From NCBI GenBank assembly GCA_963738625.1, contig CAVTXH010000002.1:1113240-1177239 (forward strand): DNA of 64,000 nt, written 5' to 3'. How positions within the stretch are numbered: position 1 is the first letter of the stretch; each line of letters begins with the position of its first letter. The notes below the pieces were generated by a model. It was not told the origin of the DNA. It was given only the letters and a program-made list of their open reading frames with translations, and made no database searches. Below are positions 19,008-28,572 of the stretch, piece by piece. The translations under genes were made by a program, and so were the position numbers. This stretch comes from UBA7672 sp963738625 (GTDB lineage Bacteria > Pseudomonadota > Alphaproteobacteria > Caulobacterales > Hyphomonadaceae).

Positions 19008-19679
19008 TCATGCTTCAAGCCGATATCCCGCGCCGCGCACGGTGTGCAGCAGGGGCCGTTCGAAATCCTTGTCGATTTTCCCGCGAAGACGGGAAACGTG
19101 GACGTCGATCACGTTGGTCTGGGGATCGAAGTGATAGTCCCACACCTTTTCCAGCAGCATGGTGCGCGTCACCACCTGGCCGGCATGGCGCATCAGGAAT
19201 TCCAGCAGGCGGAATTCGCGCGGCTGCAGGTCGATCTTTCGGCCATCGCGCGTGACGGTGCGCGCCAGCAGGTCCATCTCCAGCCCGCCGACGACCAGGC
19301 GCGTCGTCGGAATGTCGCCCGTGGCGCGGCGGCCCAGGGCCTCCACGCGCGCGACCAGCTCGCTCGGCGCATAGGGCTTCACCAGATAGTCGTCGCCGCC
19401 GGCCTGCAGGCCTTCGACGCGATGATCCACCTCGCCCAGCGCCGACAGGAACAGCGCCGGCGCACGGCCGCCGCCGTCGCGATAGCTCTTGAGCAGCTTG
19501 AGTCCGTCCATGCCCGGCAGCATGCGATCGACGACGAGGGCGTCGTAATCGCCGGTGCGGGCCTGGTTGAGTCCCGATTCCCCGTCGCCGCAAATGTCCA
19601 CGGCGTGCCCAGCCTCGCTCAGCACCCGCTTCACGAACGCGGCTGCGTCGGAGTCGTCCTCGATGACTATGACCCGCAT
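19008..19679 (-). CDS. OmpR-family response regulator
   Basis: A 223-residue protein with a receiver domain (acidic pocket EDD at 7-9, phospho-acceptor Asp51 in VVDRMLPG, Lys in LVKPY) and a winged-helix DNA-binding domain ending in VDVHVSRLRGKI and TVRGAGYRL. It is 2 nt downstream of the degP stop and just before its kinase, so the three are very likely co-transcribed. Confidence 0.94.
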   Translation of the reverse strand: MRVIVIEDDSDAAAFVKRVLSEAGHAVDICGDGESGLNQARTGDYDALVVDRMLPGMDGLKLLKSYRDGGGRAPALFLSALGEVDHRVEGLQAGGDDYLVKPYAPSELVARVEALGRRATGDIPTTRLVVGGLEMDLLARTVTRDGRKIDLQPREFRLLEFLMRHAGQVVTRTMLLEKVWDYHFDPQTNVIDVHVSRLRGKIDKDFERPLLHTVRGAGYRLEA

Positions 19680-19681
19680 GA

Positions 19682-21241
19682 TTATTCCGGTTTGATCTCG
19701 ATCGGCTTCAGGATGGAGATATCACCACAGGTCTCCTGGATACCACACTGCACGCGGGCGATGACGTCTTTCTTGCCGGCGGTCTTGGCGGAGGCGACCG
19801 CATCCTCGTAGTCCTTGGGGGTTTTGACCGCCTTATTGTTGACCGACAGGATCACGTCGCCCGGGCGGATGTCGACGCGCGCAAACACGCCGCGCGGCTC
19901 GACGGTGACGACCATCAGGCCCGACCCCGGCGTTTCGAGATCGAACTTCGACGCTTCCGCCGATGTGACAGGGCGGATAGTGCCGCCCAGAACCTTCACG
20001 TCGCCAGGCCCCGCCTTGGGCGGCGTCATGTTCGCACGCTTGGGATCGAGCTGCGCGGTGCTGAGCGCCTTGTCGTCGCGCTCGCGCACGGTGACCAGCA
20101 CCGTCTGCTCCTTGCCTTCCCGAATGATCCGGAAGTTGTTGCGCGAACCGGCCAGCAGGCCGCCGACGCGCTGCGTCAGATCGCGGCTGTCCTTCACTTC
20201 CTCGCCGTTGACGGCGATAATGATGTCCGAGCGCTTGATGCCGCTGGTTTCCGCCGGTCCGCCGGCCGTCACCGTGCGCACGATGGCGCCCTTGGCGTTC
20301 TTCAGGCTGAGCGCTTCGGCGTAACGGTCCGTCATGCTCTGGATCTCGACGCCGAGCCAGCCGCGCACCACCTTGCCGTCCCGGATCAGCGTGTCGGCGA
20401 TCTTCTTGGCCGCGCTGGCCTCGATTGCGAAGCCGATGCCGACGCTGCCGCCGCCCGTGTCGGAGAAGATCGCGGTGTTCACGCCGATCACTTCGCCGCT
20501 GAGGTTGAACGTCGGCCCGCCCGAGTTGCCGCGGTTGATCGGCGCATCGATCTGGATGAAGTCGTTGTAGTTGCCGCCGGTCAGCGTGCGTCCGTCGGCC
20601 GAAACGATGCCCGCCGTCGCCGTGCCGCCGAGACCGAACGGGTTGCCGACCGCGACGACCCAGTCGCCGACGCGCGGCTTGGCCTTGGTCGCGAATTCCA
20701 CCCACGGATAGGCGCCGCTTTTCTTGACCTTGATGACGGCGAGGTCGGTCTGCTCGTCGGTGCCGACGATTTCCGCTTCGAGCTGATCGCCGTTCTTCAG
20801 CTGAACGGTGACTTCGCGCGCATTCTCCACGACGTGGTTGTTGGTGACGATGTAGCCCGATGACGAGATGAAGAAGCCCGAGCCGAGGGCGTTGCCTTCC
20901 TCGTCCGTTTCCGGCTTGCCGTTCTCGCCTTCACCCTCGCCGCCCTTGCCGAAACGGTCTTCGTATTCATCGAAGCCCGGCAGGCCGCGGAAGGGATTGA
21001 ACGGGCTGTTGCGCTCGGAGGTCTTGATCTCCGTCGTCACCTGCACGCTCACCACGGCGGGGCTGACGCGGTCGATCAGGTCCGCGAAACTCATCGGCGC
21101 GCCCGCAGGCGCGGAAACGGCGATCGGCTTGGACTGGGCCAGCGCGTCGGGCGCCGCAAGCACCGCGCCCATCGCCGCGGCCGCCATAAGGCTGGTCGCA
21201 ATGCCGATCCGGCCGGCGCGGACAGTCGTAACCTTCATCAT
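19682..21241 (-). CDS. degP: periplasmic Do-family serine protease DegP/HtrA
   Basis: Starting at ATG 21241, the 519-residue protein has a signal peptide ending near ALA-QSKPIA, then a trypsin-like domain with His in TNNHVVEN, Asp in TDLAVIKV, and Ser in RGNSGGPTFN. Two PDZ domains follow, the first including GWLGVEIQSMT and the second VEPRGVFARVDIRPGDVILSVN. An acidic Gly/Glu-rich insert (GKGGEGEGENGKPETDEE) in the LA loop is as in other alphaproteobacterial DegP. Do proteases degrade or chaperone misfolded envelope proteins. An upstream in-frame start at 21337 would bury the signal peptide and was rejected. Confidence 0.95.
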   Translation of the reverse strand: MMKVTTVRAGRIGIATSLMAAAAMGAVLAAPDALAQSKPIAVSAPAGAPMSFADLIDRVSPAVVSVQVTTEIKTSERNSPFNPFRGLPGFDEYEDRFGKGGEGEGENGKPETDEEGNALGSGFFISSSGYIVTNNHVVENAREVTVQLKNGDQLEAEIVGTDEQTDLAVIKVKKSGAYPWVEFATKAKPRVGDWVVAVGNPFGLGGTATAGIVSADGRTLTGGNYNDFIQIDAPINRGNSGGPTFNLSGEVIGVNTAIFSDTGGGSVGIGFAIEASAAKKIADTLIRDGKVVRGWLGVEIQSMTDRYAEALSLKNAKGAIVRTVTAGGPAETSGIKRSDIIIAVNGEEVKDSRDLTQRVGGLLAGSRNNFRIIREGKEQTVLVTVRERDDKALSTAQLDPKRANMTPPKAGPGDVKVLGGTIRPVTSAEASKFDLETPGSGLMVVTVEPRGVFARVDIRPGDVILSVNNKAVKTPKDYEDAVASAKTAGKKDVIARVQCGIQETCGDISILKPIEIKPE

Positions 21242-21510
21242 ATTGCTTTCTCTCACTGCATTCGCTCGCACGACGCCCAATGCGACCCTAGACTTGGACA
21301 CTGTCCTCGCAACCGCAAAGACCCGTCCGGCTCCCATTGACCGCAGGGGACGCTCAAGGCCTCAGCCACGCGCCGTTGTCAGCAGCCATCTTCCGTTAGT
21401 TTAAGGCAATCATGCGGCGGCGCCAGAGCCAGCGCAGCACGAATCCAGCCTGTTTCCAGTCAATTTTCCGGGTCTTAGACGCTTCGTCACAGGCTGGGTC
21501 AGGCTAGAGC

Positions 21511-21921
21511 TCAGCCGGAGACGTCGTCCCGGCCATTGTCCGGCAGCGGCGCAAGCTCGCGATGACGCGACCGGAAGGACCGGAAACCGAGAAAAGCCGC
21601 TACCCCGACAAGCAGCGCAAAGGGAAACGCCCACAGCAGCAGGCCCATCCCCTGGGTCGGCGGACGGAACAGCACATACTGGCCATAGCGGTCGGAGAAG
21701 AAGTGGCGGACTTCCTCGTCGCTCTTGCCCTGCTCGATCTGGGTGCGAATCGTGCGGCGCATATCGACGGCGATGTCGGCGGTGGATTGCGAGACAGGCT
21801 CGTTCTCGCAGACGACGCAGCGTATCTCCCGCATCAGGCCCTGCGCGCGCTCTTCGAGGCGGGGATTCGGGATGGGCGCCTCGGCCGCGATCTGGAACGC
21901 CATGATGAGCTCGGCGATCAT
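21511..21921 (-). CDS. ccmH: cytochrome c maturation protein CcmH (CycL)
   Basis: A 136-residue membrane protein with the thiol motif CVVC in MREIRCVVCENEPVSQSTADIA, then RTQIEQGKSDEEV and YGQYVLFRPP, and a C-terminal helix. CcmH reduces apocytochrome c cysteines and works with CcmF in haem ligation. Its ATG overlaps the ccmF stop (ATGA), so the genes are translationally coupled. Confidence 0.94.
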   Translation of the reverse strand: MIAELIMAFQIAAEAPIPNPRLEERAQGLMREIRCVVCENEPVSQSTADIAVDMRRTIRTQIEQGKSDEEVRHFFSDRYGQYVLFRPPTQGMGLLLWAFPFALLVGVAAFLGFRSFRSRHRELAPLPDNGRDDVSG

Positions 21922-23882
21922 GCCGGCGCTCCGGCTGCGGCGGGCGGCTTGCCCGCGACTTCGGGCTCGGTTGCCGGCGCCTGTTCAGCGGCGGGGGCGC
22001 GGCGGCGGATGCGGGCGGCCAGCGAGCAGAAGCCGCCGACGGCGATCAGCGCGGCGCCGCCGAACACCCAGTCGATCAGCGGGTGGTGCGCGATGCGGAT
22101 GCGCCACACACCGGGCTCCTCGCGGATAGTGTCGCCCAGGGCGACATAGATGTCGCCGCCGATGGTCTTGCGGATGGCCACTTCCGTCGTGCCGGTACCG
22201 GCGATCGGATAGAAGCGCTTCTCGGGATGGATGACCTCTGTCGTGCCGTCATGCGTCACGGTGATGTCGGCGCGGGTGGCGAGATAGTTCGGGCCCTCGG
22301 CCGAGCCCACCCCGTCGAACCGGAAGGTCCAGCCGGCCATCTCGGCGATCTCGCCCGGGCGGAGCGGGAAGGTGCGTTCGGAGCGCGCTGCGGTCTCAGC
22401 CGTTGCGCCGATAACAAAGAGTCCCATGCCGACATGGGCGATCGCCATGCCCCAGACGGCCAGCGGCAGGCGGAAAACGCGGCTGAAGCCTCCGGGTCCG
22501 ACCCTGCGCGCGAGGTCCATGCCGACGCCGGCGACAACCCAGACGCCTACGAGAACTCCCGGTATCAGCCAGAGCGTCTTGCCCGACAGGACAGCCGCGC
22601 CGACGGCCGCCACGACCGCCAGCGCCATCGCCGGCCAGAACCGCTTCAGCAAAGGCTCGATCTCGGTGCGCCGCCAGGTCGAAGCCTGCGCCAGCGGCAT
22701 GAACAGCAGCAGCACCGCCATCATCGGCGCGAAGGTGAGCTGGAAGTAGGGCTCGCCGATCGACAGCGAGACGTTGAGCGCTTGAGCGAACATCGGCGTC
22801 ACCGTGCCGACCAGCACCAGCGCCGCCGCCACCGACAGGAAGAGGTTGTTGAGGATGAGAGCGCCTTCGCGGCTCACCGGATCGAACTCCGGCCCCGCCA
22901 TGATCTTGGGCGCACGCCAGGCATAGAGCGCCAGCGCCGCGCCGCCGGTTATCCCGAGGCCGATCAGCAGGATGATGCCGCGCTCCGGATCGGTGGCGAA
23001 AGCGTGCACCGACGTCATGACGCCCGATCGCACAAGGAACGTGCCCAGCAGCGCAAGGCAGAACGCCAGCACGGCGAGGAACACGGTCCACGCAGCCATC
23101 CCGCCGCGCTTTTCGGTGACAATGAGAGAGTGGACAAGAGCCGCGCTCACCAGCCACGGCATGAAGGACGCGTTCTCGACCGGGTCCCAGAACCACCATC
23201 CGCCCCAGCCGAGCTCGTAATAGGCCCAGATGGCGCCGAGCGTGATCCCGACGGTGAGCGCGCTCCAGGCGGTGAGCGCCCATGGCCGCACACGTTTGGC
23301 CCAGTCGCGGTCGATCTTGCCTTCGATCAGGCCCGCCGCCGCGATCGAGAACACGAACGACAGCCCGACATAGCCCAAATAGAGGAAGGGAGGATGCAGC
23401 GCGACCGCCGGGTCCTGCAGCAGCGGGTTCATGCCGCCGCCGTCGAGCGGCGGATTGTCCAGACGGACGAACGGGCTGGAGGCGATCAAGAGGTAGAGCA
23501 GCGACCCGGTGGTCAGCAGGCCCTGCACGCCCAACGTGCGGTCACGCAGCTTGCCGCGCTGCATGAACAACGCCCCCGCCGCGCCATAGCCCGCCATGAT
23601 GAGACACCACAGCAGCATGGAGCCCTCGTGGTTCCCCCACGCTCCGGCGATGCGATAGATGATCGGCTTCAGCGAATGCGAATTGCGCGCGACCAGTTCG
23701 ACCGAGAAGTCCAGCCGCACGAAGCTGATGACCAGCGTCAGCATCGACAGCAGCGTGAACATGCCCGTCGCGACCGCCAGCTTGCGCGCGGGCTCGCCGC
23801 CTGTCGTCAGCCCCAGCACGCTCTGCGAGGCCGCCGTCGCCAGCGCGAGGAAAGCGAGGAGGTGGCCGAGTTCGGCGATCAA
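21918..23882 (-). CDS. ccmF: haem lyase subunit CcmF (CycK)
   Basis: A 654-residue protein with about 14-15 membrane segments. It contains the tryptophan-rich haem-handling WWD domain (GWGGWWFWDPVENASFMPWL) and the periplasmic segments GNHEGSMLLW and HPPFLYLGYVG with their conserved histidines. CcmF attaches haem to apocytochrome c at the periplasmic face together with CcmH and CcmI. It is coupled by 4-nt overlaps to ccmE upstream and ccmH downstream. Confidence 0.96.
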   Translation of the reverse strand: MIAELGHLLAFLALATAASQSVLGLTTGGEPARKLAVATGMFTLLSMLTLVISFVRLDFSVELVARNSHSLKPIIYRIAGAWGNHEGSMLLWCLIMAGYGAAGALFMQRGKLRDRTLGVQGLLTTGSLLYLLIASSPFVRLDNPPLDGGGMNPLLQDPAVALHPPFLYLGYVGLSFVFSIAAAGLIEGKIDRDWAKRVRPWALTAWSALTVGITLGAIWAYYELGWGGWWFWDPVENASFMPWLVSAALVHSLIVTEKRGGMAAWTVFLAVLAFCLALLGTFLVRSGVMTSVHAFATDPERGIILLIGLGITGGAALALYAWRAPKIMAGPEFDPVSREGALILNNLFLSVAAALVLVGTVTPMFAQALNVSLSIGEPYFQLTFAPMMAVLLLFMPLAQASTWRRTEIEPLLKRFWPAMALAVVAAVGAAVLSGKTLWLIPGVLVGVWVVAGVGMDLARRVGPGGFSRVFRLPLAVWGMAIAHVGMGLFVIGATAETAARSERTFPLRPGEIAEMAGWTFRFDGVGSAEGPNYLATRADITVTHDGTTEVIHPEKRFYPIAGTGTTEVAIRKTIGGDIYVALGDTIREEPGVWRIRIAHHPLIDWVFGGAALIAVGGFCSLAARIRRRAPAAEQAPATEPEVAGKPPAAAGAPA

Positions 23883-24343
23883 CTTGTCGGCTCTTTCATG
23901 AAAGCTTCGGCGCCGGCCTCGCCCGCATTCTTCTTCAGCGCGTCGTAGACTTCCTTGGGCATGTAGTTCTCGTCGTGCTTGGCCAGCACGCGTTTGGCCA
24001 CCAGCCGGCCGTCAGCATCGAACTTGCCCTCGGCGACGACGCCCTGGCCTTCCTTGAACAGGTCGGGCGGAATGCCGTCGAAGATCACCGGCACGTTGTG
24101 CTTGCCGTCGGTGATCTTGAACACCAGTGCGCCATCATTGTTGTGCTTCTCGCTGCCGATCTCCACCAGCCCGCCGACCCGGGCGCTCTTGCCCTCGGCG
24201 ATCACGTTCTTCTCGATGAGATCGGACGGCGCATAGAAGAACGCGACCGTGTCCCTCAGCGCCATGGCGCCGAGCCCGATCGCTCCGGCGACCAGCACGG
24301 CCGCCGCGCCGATCAGCCAAAGTCTTTGCGAGCGCTTGCGCAT
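23879..24343 (-). CDS. ccmE: haem chaperone CcmE (CycJ)
   Basis: Starting at ATG 24343 (MRKRSQRLWL) the 154-residue protein has one N-terminal anchor and an OB-fold periplasmic domain. The covalent haem-binding His lies in LAKHDENYMP, followed by the usual KEVYDALKK tail. CcmE ferries haem to CcmF. In-frame upstream codons from 24412 are not family-like. The stop overlaps the ccmF start. Confidence 0.95.
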   Translation of the reverse strand: MRKRSQRLWLIGAAAVLVAGAIGLGAMALRDTVAFFYAPSDLIEKNVIAEGKSARVGGLVEIGSEKHNNDGALVFKITDGKHNVPVIFDGIPPDLFKEGQGVVAEGKFDADGRLVAKRVLAKHDENYMPKEVYDALKKNAGEAGAEAFMKEPTS

Positions 24344-24453
24344 TCGGGGACGTCGCCTCCGTACAACTGCCAGACCACTATATTTGCGCGCTTTTCCATG
24401 CGCCAGCGACACAATGGCGCGAGCAGACGGTCACATCACGCTCAGAAGTGCAA

Positions 24454-25143
24454 TTAGCCCGGTGTCTTTGGGGCTGCGGGTGAGGCGGCCGGCGCTTCGG
24501 GAGGGGCCGGATCGACCCCGAACATCTGCCGCAGCGCGGCGAACATCTGGGGATAGGGGCCGTCCTTCGGGGTCTTGGCGTCGATCTCGGCCCAAAGCTT
24601 CCCGGCCTCGTCCTTGCGCCCGGCCACCCAGTCGCCGATGCCGGCCATGTAGCCGGCCCGCAGATTGTTCGGCTCGGCCTGGTAGACCTGGTGATAGAGC
24701 GCGGTTGTGGCCGGATCGACGGCGCCGGTCATCTTAAACCGCAGGTCGGCGAGGCCTTTCACCGTGGGAATGTGATTGGGGTCGCGCCGCAGCGCCGCTT
24801 CGTATGCAATCAGCGCCTCGTTGGCCTGGCCGGATGCGGCGAGAATCTCGCCCATGATCCAGTGCGGCATCGGATCGTTCGGCGCCTTCTGCGCGCGCTC
24901 CTGCGCCAGCGCCAGCAATTGCGCCGCCGTCATCGTCTCCGGCGCTTTCCTGGCCTGCTCCTCGATTTCCTTGAGGCGGCCCGAAAGCGGCTCGTCCTGC
25001 ATCGCCGGCCGGCCGAGCAGCATGTAGCCGCCCACGGCCGCCAGCCCCGCGAACAGCACGATGCCGCGCATTAATATCGACTTGGCGACGAACCACGCGC
25101 CGCCAACCACGAACACCACCGCTACGAGGATAAGCCAGATCAA
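24454..25143 (-). CDS. cytochrome c biogenesis TPR protein CcmI/CycH-like
   Basis: The 229-residue product has two N-terminal membrane helices (MIWLILVAVVFVVGGAWFV and GIVLFAGLAAVGGYMLL), then TPR-type repeats including PMPHWIMGEILAASGQANEALIAYEAALRRDPN. CcmI (CycH) holds apocytochrome c for the CcmF/H ligase. It is shorter than classic CycH (about 370) and lacks the long C-terminal periplasmic part, so only the core is present. Its start overlaps the upstream kinase stop by 4 nt. Confidence 0.82.
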   Translation of the reverse strand: MIWLILVAVVFVVGGAWFVAKSILMRGIVLFAGLAAVGGYMLLGRPAMQDEPLSGRLKEIEEQARKAPETMTAAQLLALAQERAQKAPNDPMPHWIMGEILAASGQANEALIAYEAALRRDPNHIPTVKGLADLRFKMTGAVDPATTALYHQVYQAEPNNLRAGYMAGIGDWVAGRKDEAGKLWAEIDAKTPKDGPYPQMFAALRQMFGVDPAPPEAPAASPAAPKTPG

Positions 25144-26558
25144 AGCGGCGCCGCCGGCAGCTCGAGCCGCGCCCTCAGGCCGCCCATCGGGCTGTCCTCG
25201 AGATGCAGCCGGCCGCCATAGATGTCCGCCAGTTCGGTCACGATCGACAATCCCAGACCAGTTCCCGGCTCGGACTCGTCCAGCCGCTTGCCCCGCTCCA
25301 GCGCCTTGGCGCGATGTTCGGCCGGAAGCCCAGGCCCATCGTCGTCGACGATCACCTCGACCCCGTCATCGCTGCGGGACACCTTCACCTTGACCCGCGA
25401 CTTGCACCATTTGGCGGCGTTCTCCAACAGGTTCCCGACAAGTTCATCGAGGTCGCCCTTTTCGCCGCGAAACACGGCCTTCGGGTCGGCGTCGACGTCC
25501 ACCGTGACGCCCTTGCCGCGATGCAGCCGCTCCAGCATCCGCGCAATGCCCTCGATCGGCTCCTTGATCTCGGTCCGCGCGCCCAGCACCTCGGCCTGCG
25601 CCGCCGCCTGCGCGCGTTTCAGGTAGTGGTTGACGTTGCTGGTCATCGCCTCGGCCTGCCGCCGCACCACTTCGGAGACCCTGTCATTGCTGGTGCGGGC
25701 CTCGTTCATCAGCACCGCCAGCGGCGTCTTCAGCGCATGCGCCAGATTGCCCACATGGGTGCGGGCGCGATCGACCACTTTCCTGTTGTGGTTGATCAGC
25801 GTGTTGATCTCCTTCACCAGCGGCGACAGCTCGCCTGGATATTCCCCATCCAGCCTGTCGCGCCGCCCCGACCGCACATCGTGAAGCTTGCCCTCGATCT
25901 CGTGCAGCGGCCGCAGGCCATAGCGGATCAGCAGCAATGCGCCGGTCACGATGCCTATCGCCAGCACCGCCAGCATCAGGCCAAGCCGCAGGGTGAACTG
26001 GCTGACCCGGTCGTCCGCCGCCGTCCGGTCGATGGAAGCGTAGAGCAGGACAGGCAAGGCGCGGTCCGGCAGCTTCATGGCCATGACTCCCAGCCGAAGC
26101 TGCTTGTCATTGGGGCCGGGCTCGTCCTGATGCATTGTCGCGCCTGGCTGGGCGAGCGCCTTGGCAACCATCCGGTCGGACGGCGCCGGCCGCGCATCGG
26201 CGAAACTGGCCGACTTCGCTGCGCCAAGCAGACGGTTCTGCTCGTCGACCGTCATTACCGCCCAATAGAAGCCGGACAGCGACCGCTGATACTTCTGGTC
26301 CTGCGGCGCCTTGCCGGCATCGATCTGCAGGTCGCCCACAGCGTCCGAATCGACCGCGTTGGCGAGCGTCACCATCGTCTGCTCAAGGTCGAAGTCGAGC
26401 TGCTGGTCCGTCTCGGCGCGATAGAACGCCGCCAGCGTCCACGCCGCCAGCGCCAGCACCACTGCGCTCCAAACCGCCGCCGCGATCAGCATGCGCCGGG
26501 CGATCGAGCCGCGTGTACGCGTCCCCTCGGTCTCGCCGGCCCCCGCCGTTTCGGTCAT
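25140..26558 (-). CDS. sensor histidine kinase, FeuQ-like
   Basis: The 472-residue kinase has helices at about 22-45 and 193-213 flanking a periplasmic sensor, and a DHp helix with His274 in NLAHALKTPL. The HATPase motifs are LLENAAKW, DDGPGLP and GTGLGLSI. The HALKTPL form of the H-box is shared with PhoQ/FeuQ-type kinases. Position upstream of cycH matches FeuQ of rhizobia, where FeuPQ respond to osmotic or iron-related conditions; orthology is inferred from order and family, not proven. Confidence 0.9.
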   Translation of the reverse strand: MTETAGAGETEGTRTRGSIARRMLIAAAVWSAVVLALAAWTLAAFYRAETDQQLDFDLEQTMVTLANAVDSDAVGDLQIDAGKAPQDQKYQRSLSGFYWAVMTVDEQNRLLGAAKSASFADARPAPSDRMVAKALAQPGATMHQDEPGPNDKQLRLGVMAMKLPDRALPVLLYASIDRTAADDRVSQFTLRLGLMLAVLAIGIVTGALLLIRYGLRPLHEIEGKLHDVRSGRRDRLDGEYPGELSPLVKEINTLINHNRKVVDRARTHVGNLAHALKTPLAVLMNEARTSNDRVSEVVRRQAEAMTSNVNHYLKRAQAAAQAEVLGARTEIKEPIEGIARMLERLHRGKGVTVDVDADPKAVFRGEKGDLDELVGNLLENAAKWCKSRVKVKVSRSDDGVEVIVDDDGPGLPAEHRAKALERGKRLDESEPGTGLGLSIVTELADIYGGRLHLEDSPMGGLRARLELPAAPL

Positions 26559-26559
26559 G

Positions 26560-27240
26560 CTATTCCGTGATTTTCTCGACCTTCGGATCGATCAGCCTAT
26601 ATCCGAGTCCGCGCTCCGTCAGGATGCGGTTGGAGCCGATCTTGCGGCGCAGGCGGCCGACAAACACCTCGATGGTGTTCGAATCACGGTCGAAGTCCTG
26701 ATCGTAGATGTGCTCGACGAGTTCGGTTCTGGGAACAACGCGTCCCTGATGGTGCATCAGGTAGCTCAGCACCCGGTATTCGTGCGCCGTCAGCTTGATC
26801 GGCTCGCCATTCACCGACGCCCGCGCCGCGCGCGTATCCACCCGCAGGTCGCCGCACTCCAGCGCCGCGCTCGCATGGCCGGCCGCACGCCGCATCAGCG
26901 CGCGCAGACGGGCAAGCAGCTCCTCGGTGTAGAAGGGCTTGGTCAGATAGTCGTCGGCGCCGGCGTCGAAGCCCGCCACCTTCTCGCTCCAGCGATCACG
27001 CGCCGTGAGGATCAGCACCGGCATATCCTTGCCGGCATTGCGCCACTTCTCGAGCACACGCACGCCGTCCATCTTCGGCAGGCCGAGATCCAGCACCGCC
27101 GCGTCATACGGCTCGGTCTCGCCGAGGAAGTGGCCTTCCTCGCCGTCCGGCGCCAGGTCAACGGCATAGCCTGCCTGCGTCAGCGCATCGCTGAGCTGAC
27201 GGCCAAGATCGGGATCGTCTTCGACGACCAGAACTCGCAT
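26560..27240 (-). CDS. OmpR-family response regulator, FeuP-like
   Basis: A 226-residue regulator: receiver domain with EDD at 7-9, Asp51 in AVLDLGLP, and Lys in YLTKPFY; then a winged-helix domain with LTAHEYRVLSYLMHH and ILTERGLGYRLI. One nt separates its stop from the kinase start. In rhizobia the equivalent gene precedes feuQ and cycHJKL. Confidence 0.92.
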   Translation of the reverse strand: MRVLVVEDDPDLGRQLSDALTQAGYAVDLAPDGEEGHFLGETEPYDAAVLDLGLPKMDGVRVLEKWRNAGKDMPVLILTARDRWSEKVAGFDAGADDYLTKPFYTEELLARLRALMRRAAGHASAALECGDLRVDTRAARASVNGEPIKLTAHEYRVLSYLMHHQGRVVPRTELVEHIYDQDFDRDSNTIEVFVGRLRRKIGSNRILTERGLGYRLIDPKVEKITE

Positions 27241-27246
27241 CTGCCT

Positions 27247-27552
27247 CTATCCGCCGCGTACGGAAATGGTGCGGCCACTGGTGGCGTCCACTTCTATTGT
27301 GAGTCGCCGCCCGTCTTCTGTAATCCATGAGATGATGTAGCGGCTGCCGGCCTTCTGTGCATCGAGGTGACGCCCGCCATACTGCGAACGCAGGTCGCGC
27401 AGCACAGAACCAAGCGGAACCTCGCGCTCCTGGCCGTTATCCCATTGCGAGTCGAGCCCGCCACGGCCGCCGCGCTGGGCCGCAGCCGGACCCGCCGTCA
27501 CCACCGTCGCGGCAAGCGCCGCAAAAAGAGCAATGAGAGAACGCCGTTTCAT
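27247..27552 (-). CDS. small periplasmic PepSY-domain protein (FeuN position)
   Basis: The 101-residue protein has a signal peptide (RRSLIALFAALAATVVTAGPAAA) followed by one PepSY-like unit (VPLGSVLRDLRSQYGGRHLDAQKAGSRYII...LTIEVDATSGRTI). It lies 6 nt before the regulator. In Sinorhizobium a small periplasmic protein, FeuN, encoded next to feuPQ, restrains FeuQ. The same job is a reasonable inference here. Confidence 0.8.
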   Translation of the reverse strand: MKRRSLIALFAALAATVVTAGPAAAQRGGRGGLDSQWDNGQEREVPLGSVLRDLRSQYGGRHLDAQKAGSRYIISWITEDGRRLTIEVDATSGRTISVRGG

Positions 27553-27640
27553 GGGGACCTATTTAGCGACGGGACAGTGAACCCCGTCTGAACGCCAGCG
27601 GATACCTGAAAAACCCAGCAGTTGCGGCTGCTTTTTACAC

Positions 27641-28543
27641 TTAACGCTGAACTTCGCCCTTGCGGCCGGGCCAGGTTTTTATGAACTCCGCCAGCGCCGA
27701 GTCTTCCTTGCGCGGCAGCACGATCATCAGCCGCACCAGCAAGTCCCCGGGATTCGGCCGGGTCTGCACGCCCTTGCCGCGAAGCTTCAGCAGGTCTCCC
27801 GAACTCGACATCGGCGGCACCGACAGCGACACGGCGCCCTGCGGCGTGTTGATCGGAACCTTGCCGCCCTCGACCGCTTCGGCCAGCGAGATACGCAGGT
27901 CCATGCGGACGTCGTCGCCCTCGCGGCGGAAGACCGGGTGCGCTCCAACCGTGATCTCGACCAGCGCATCGCCTGCCGGTCCGCCGCCCAGGCCGGGCAA
28001 GCCCTGTCCCTTGAGCCGCAGCGTCTGTCCGGAATTGAGGCCGGCGGGGATCGCCAGGTCGAGCGAACGCCCGTCCGACATCGTCACGCGCCGCCGTCCG
28101 CCATTCACCGCATCCAGGAAGTCGACTTCCATGCGATAGCGCACATCCTCGCCGCGCTGCGCACCGAAGCCGCGAGCCCCGCCTGCGCCGCGGCTGAACA
28201 ATCCGTCGAACAGGTCCTCAAACACATCGCCACGCTGGCCGCCGCCGGGACCGCCGCGCGCCGCTCTCGCTCCGGCAAAACCGCCAAAGCCTCCGTTCGG
28301 CTGGAATTGCGGCCGCTCGTTTCCCTCCGCATCGATCTCGCCGCGATCGAACCGCCCGCGCTGCACTTCGTCGGTCAGCAGGTTGAAAGCCGCCGTGGTG
28401 CGCTTGAACCGCTCCGCCGACGCCTTGTCATTCGGGCGCACGTCAGGGTGCAGCTCTTTTGCGAGCTTGCGATACGCTTTCCGAATCTCTTCGGCGGTGG
28501 ACGATTTGGGCACGCCCAGCGCCGCATAGGGATCCCAACTCAA
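27641..28543 (-). CDS. DnaJ-domain co-chaperone (CbpA-like, no zinc finger)
   Basis: I place the start at TTG 28543 (LSWDPYAALGV), which has AAGGG 8 nt upstream; there is no ATG near the J domain. The 300-residue product has a J domain with the HPD motif (KELHPDVRPND), a Gly/Phe-rich linker (GGFGGFAGARAARGGPGGG), and two beta-sandwich substrate domains (VDFLDAVNGGRRRV, LKGQGLPGLGGG, LKLRGKGVQ). The CXXCXGXG zinc repeats of DnaJ are absent, as in CbpA. It would stimulate DnaK. Confidence 0.88.
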   Translation of the reverse strand: MSWDPYAALGVPKSSTAEEIRKAYRKLAKELHPDVRPNDKASAERFKRTTAAFNLLTDEVQRGRFDRGEIDAEGNERPQFQPNGGFGGFAGARAARGGPGGGQRGDVFEDLFDGLFSRGAGGARGFGAQRGEDVRYRMEVDFLDAVNGGRRRVTMSDGRSLDLAIPAGLNSGQTLRLKGQGLPGLGGGPAGDALVEITVGAHPVFRREGDDVRMDLRISLAEAVEGGKVPINTPQGAVSLSVPPMSSSGDLLKLRGKGVQTRPNPGDLLVRLMIVLPRKEDSALAEFIKTWPGRKGEVQR

Positions 28544-28572
28544 GACGCCGACCCTTGCTGAATGGCTGGCCC

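Noticed and set aside
22083..23948. 621-codon open frame on the plus strand
   Set aside because: Charged, repetitive antisense shadow of ccmF.
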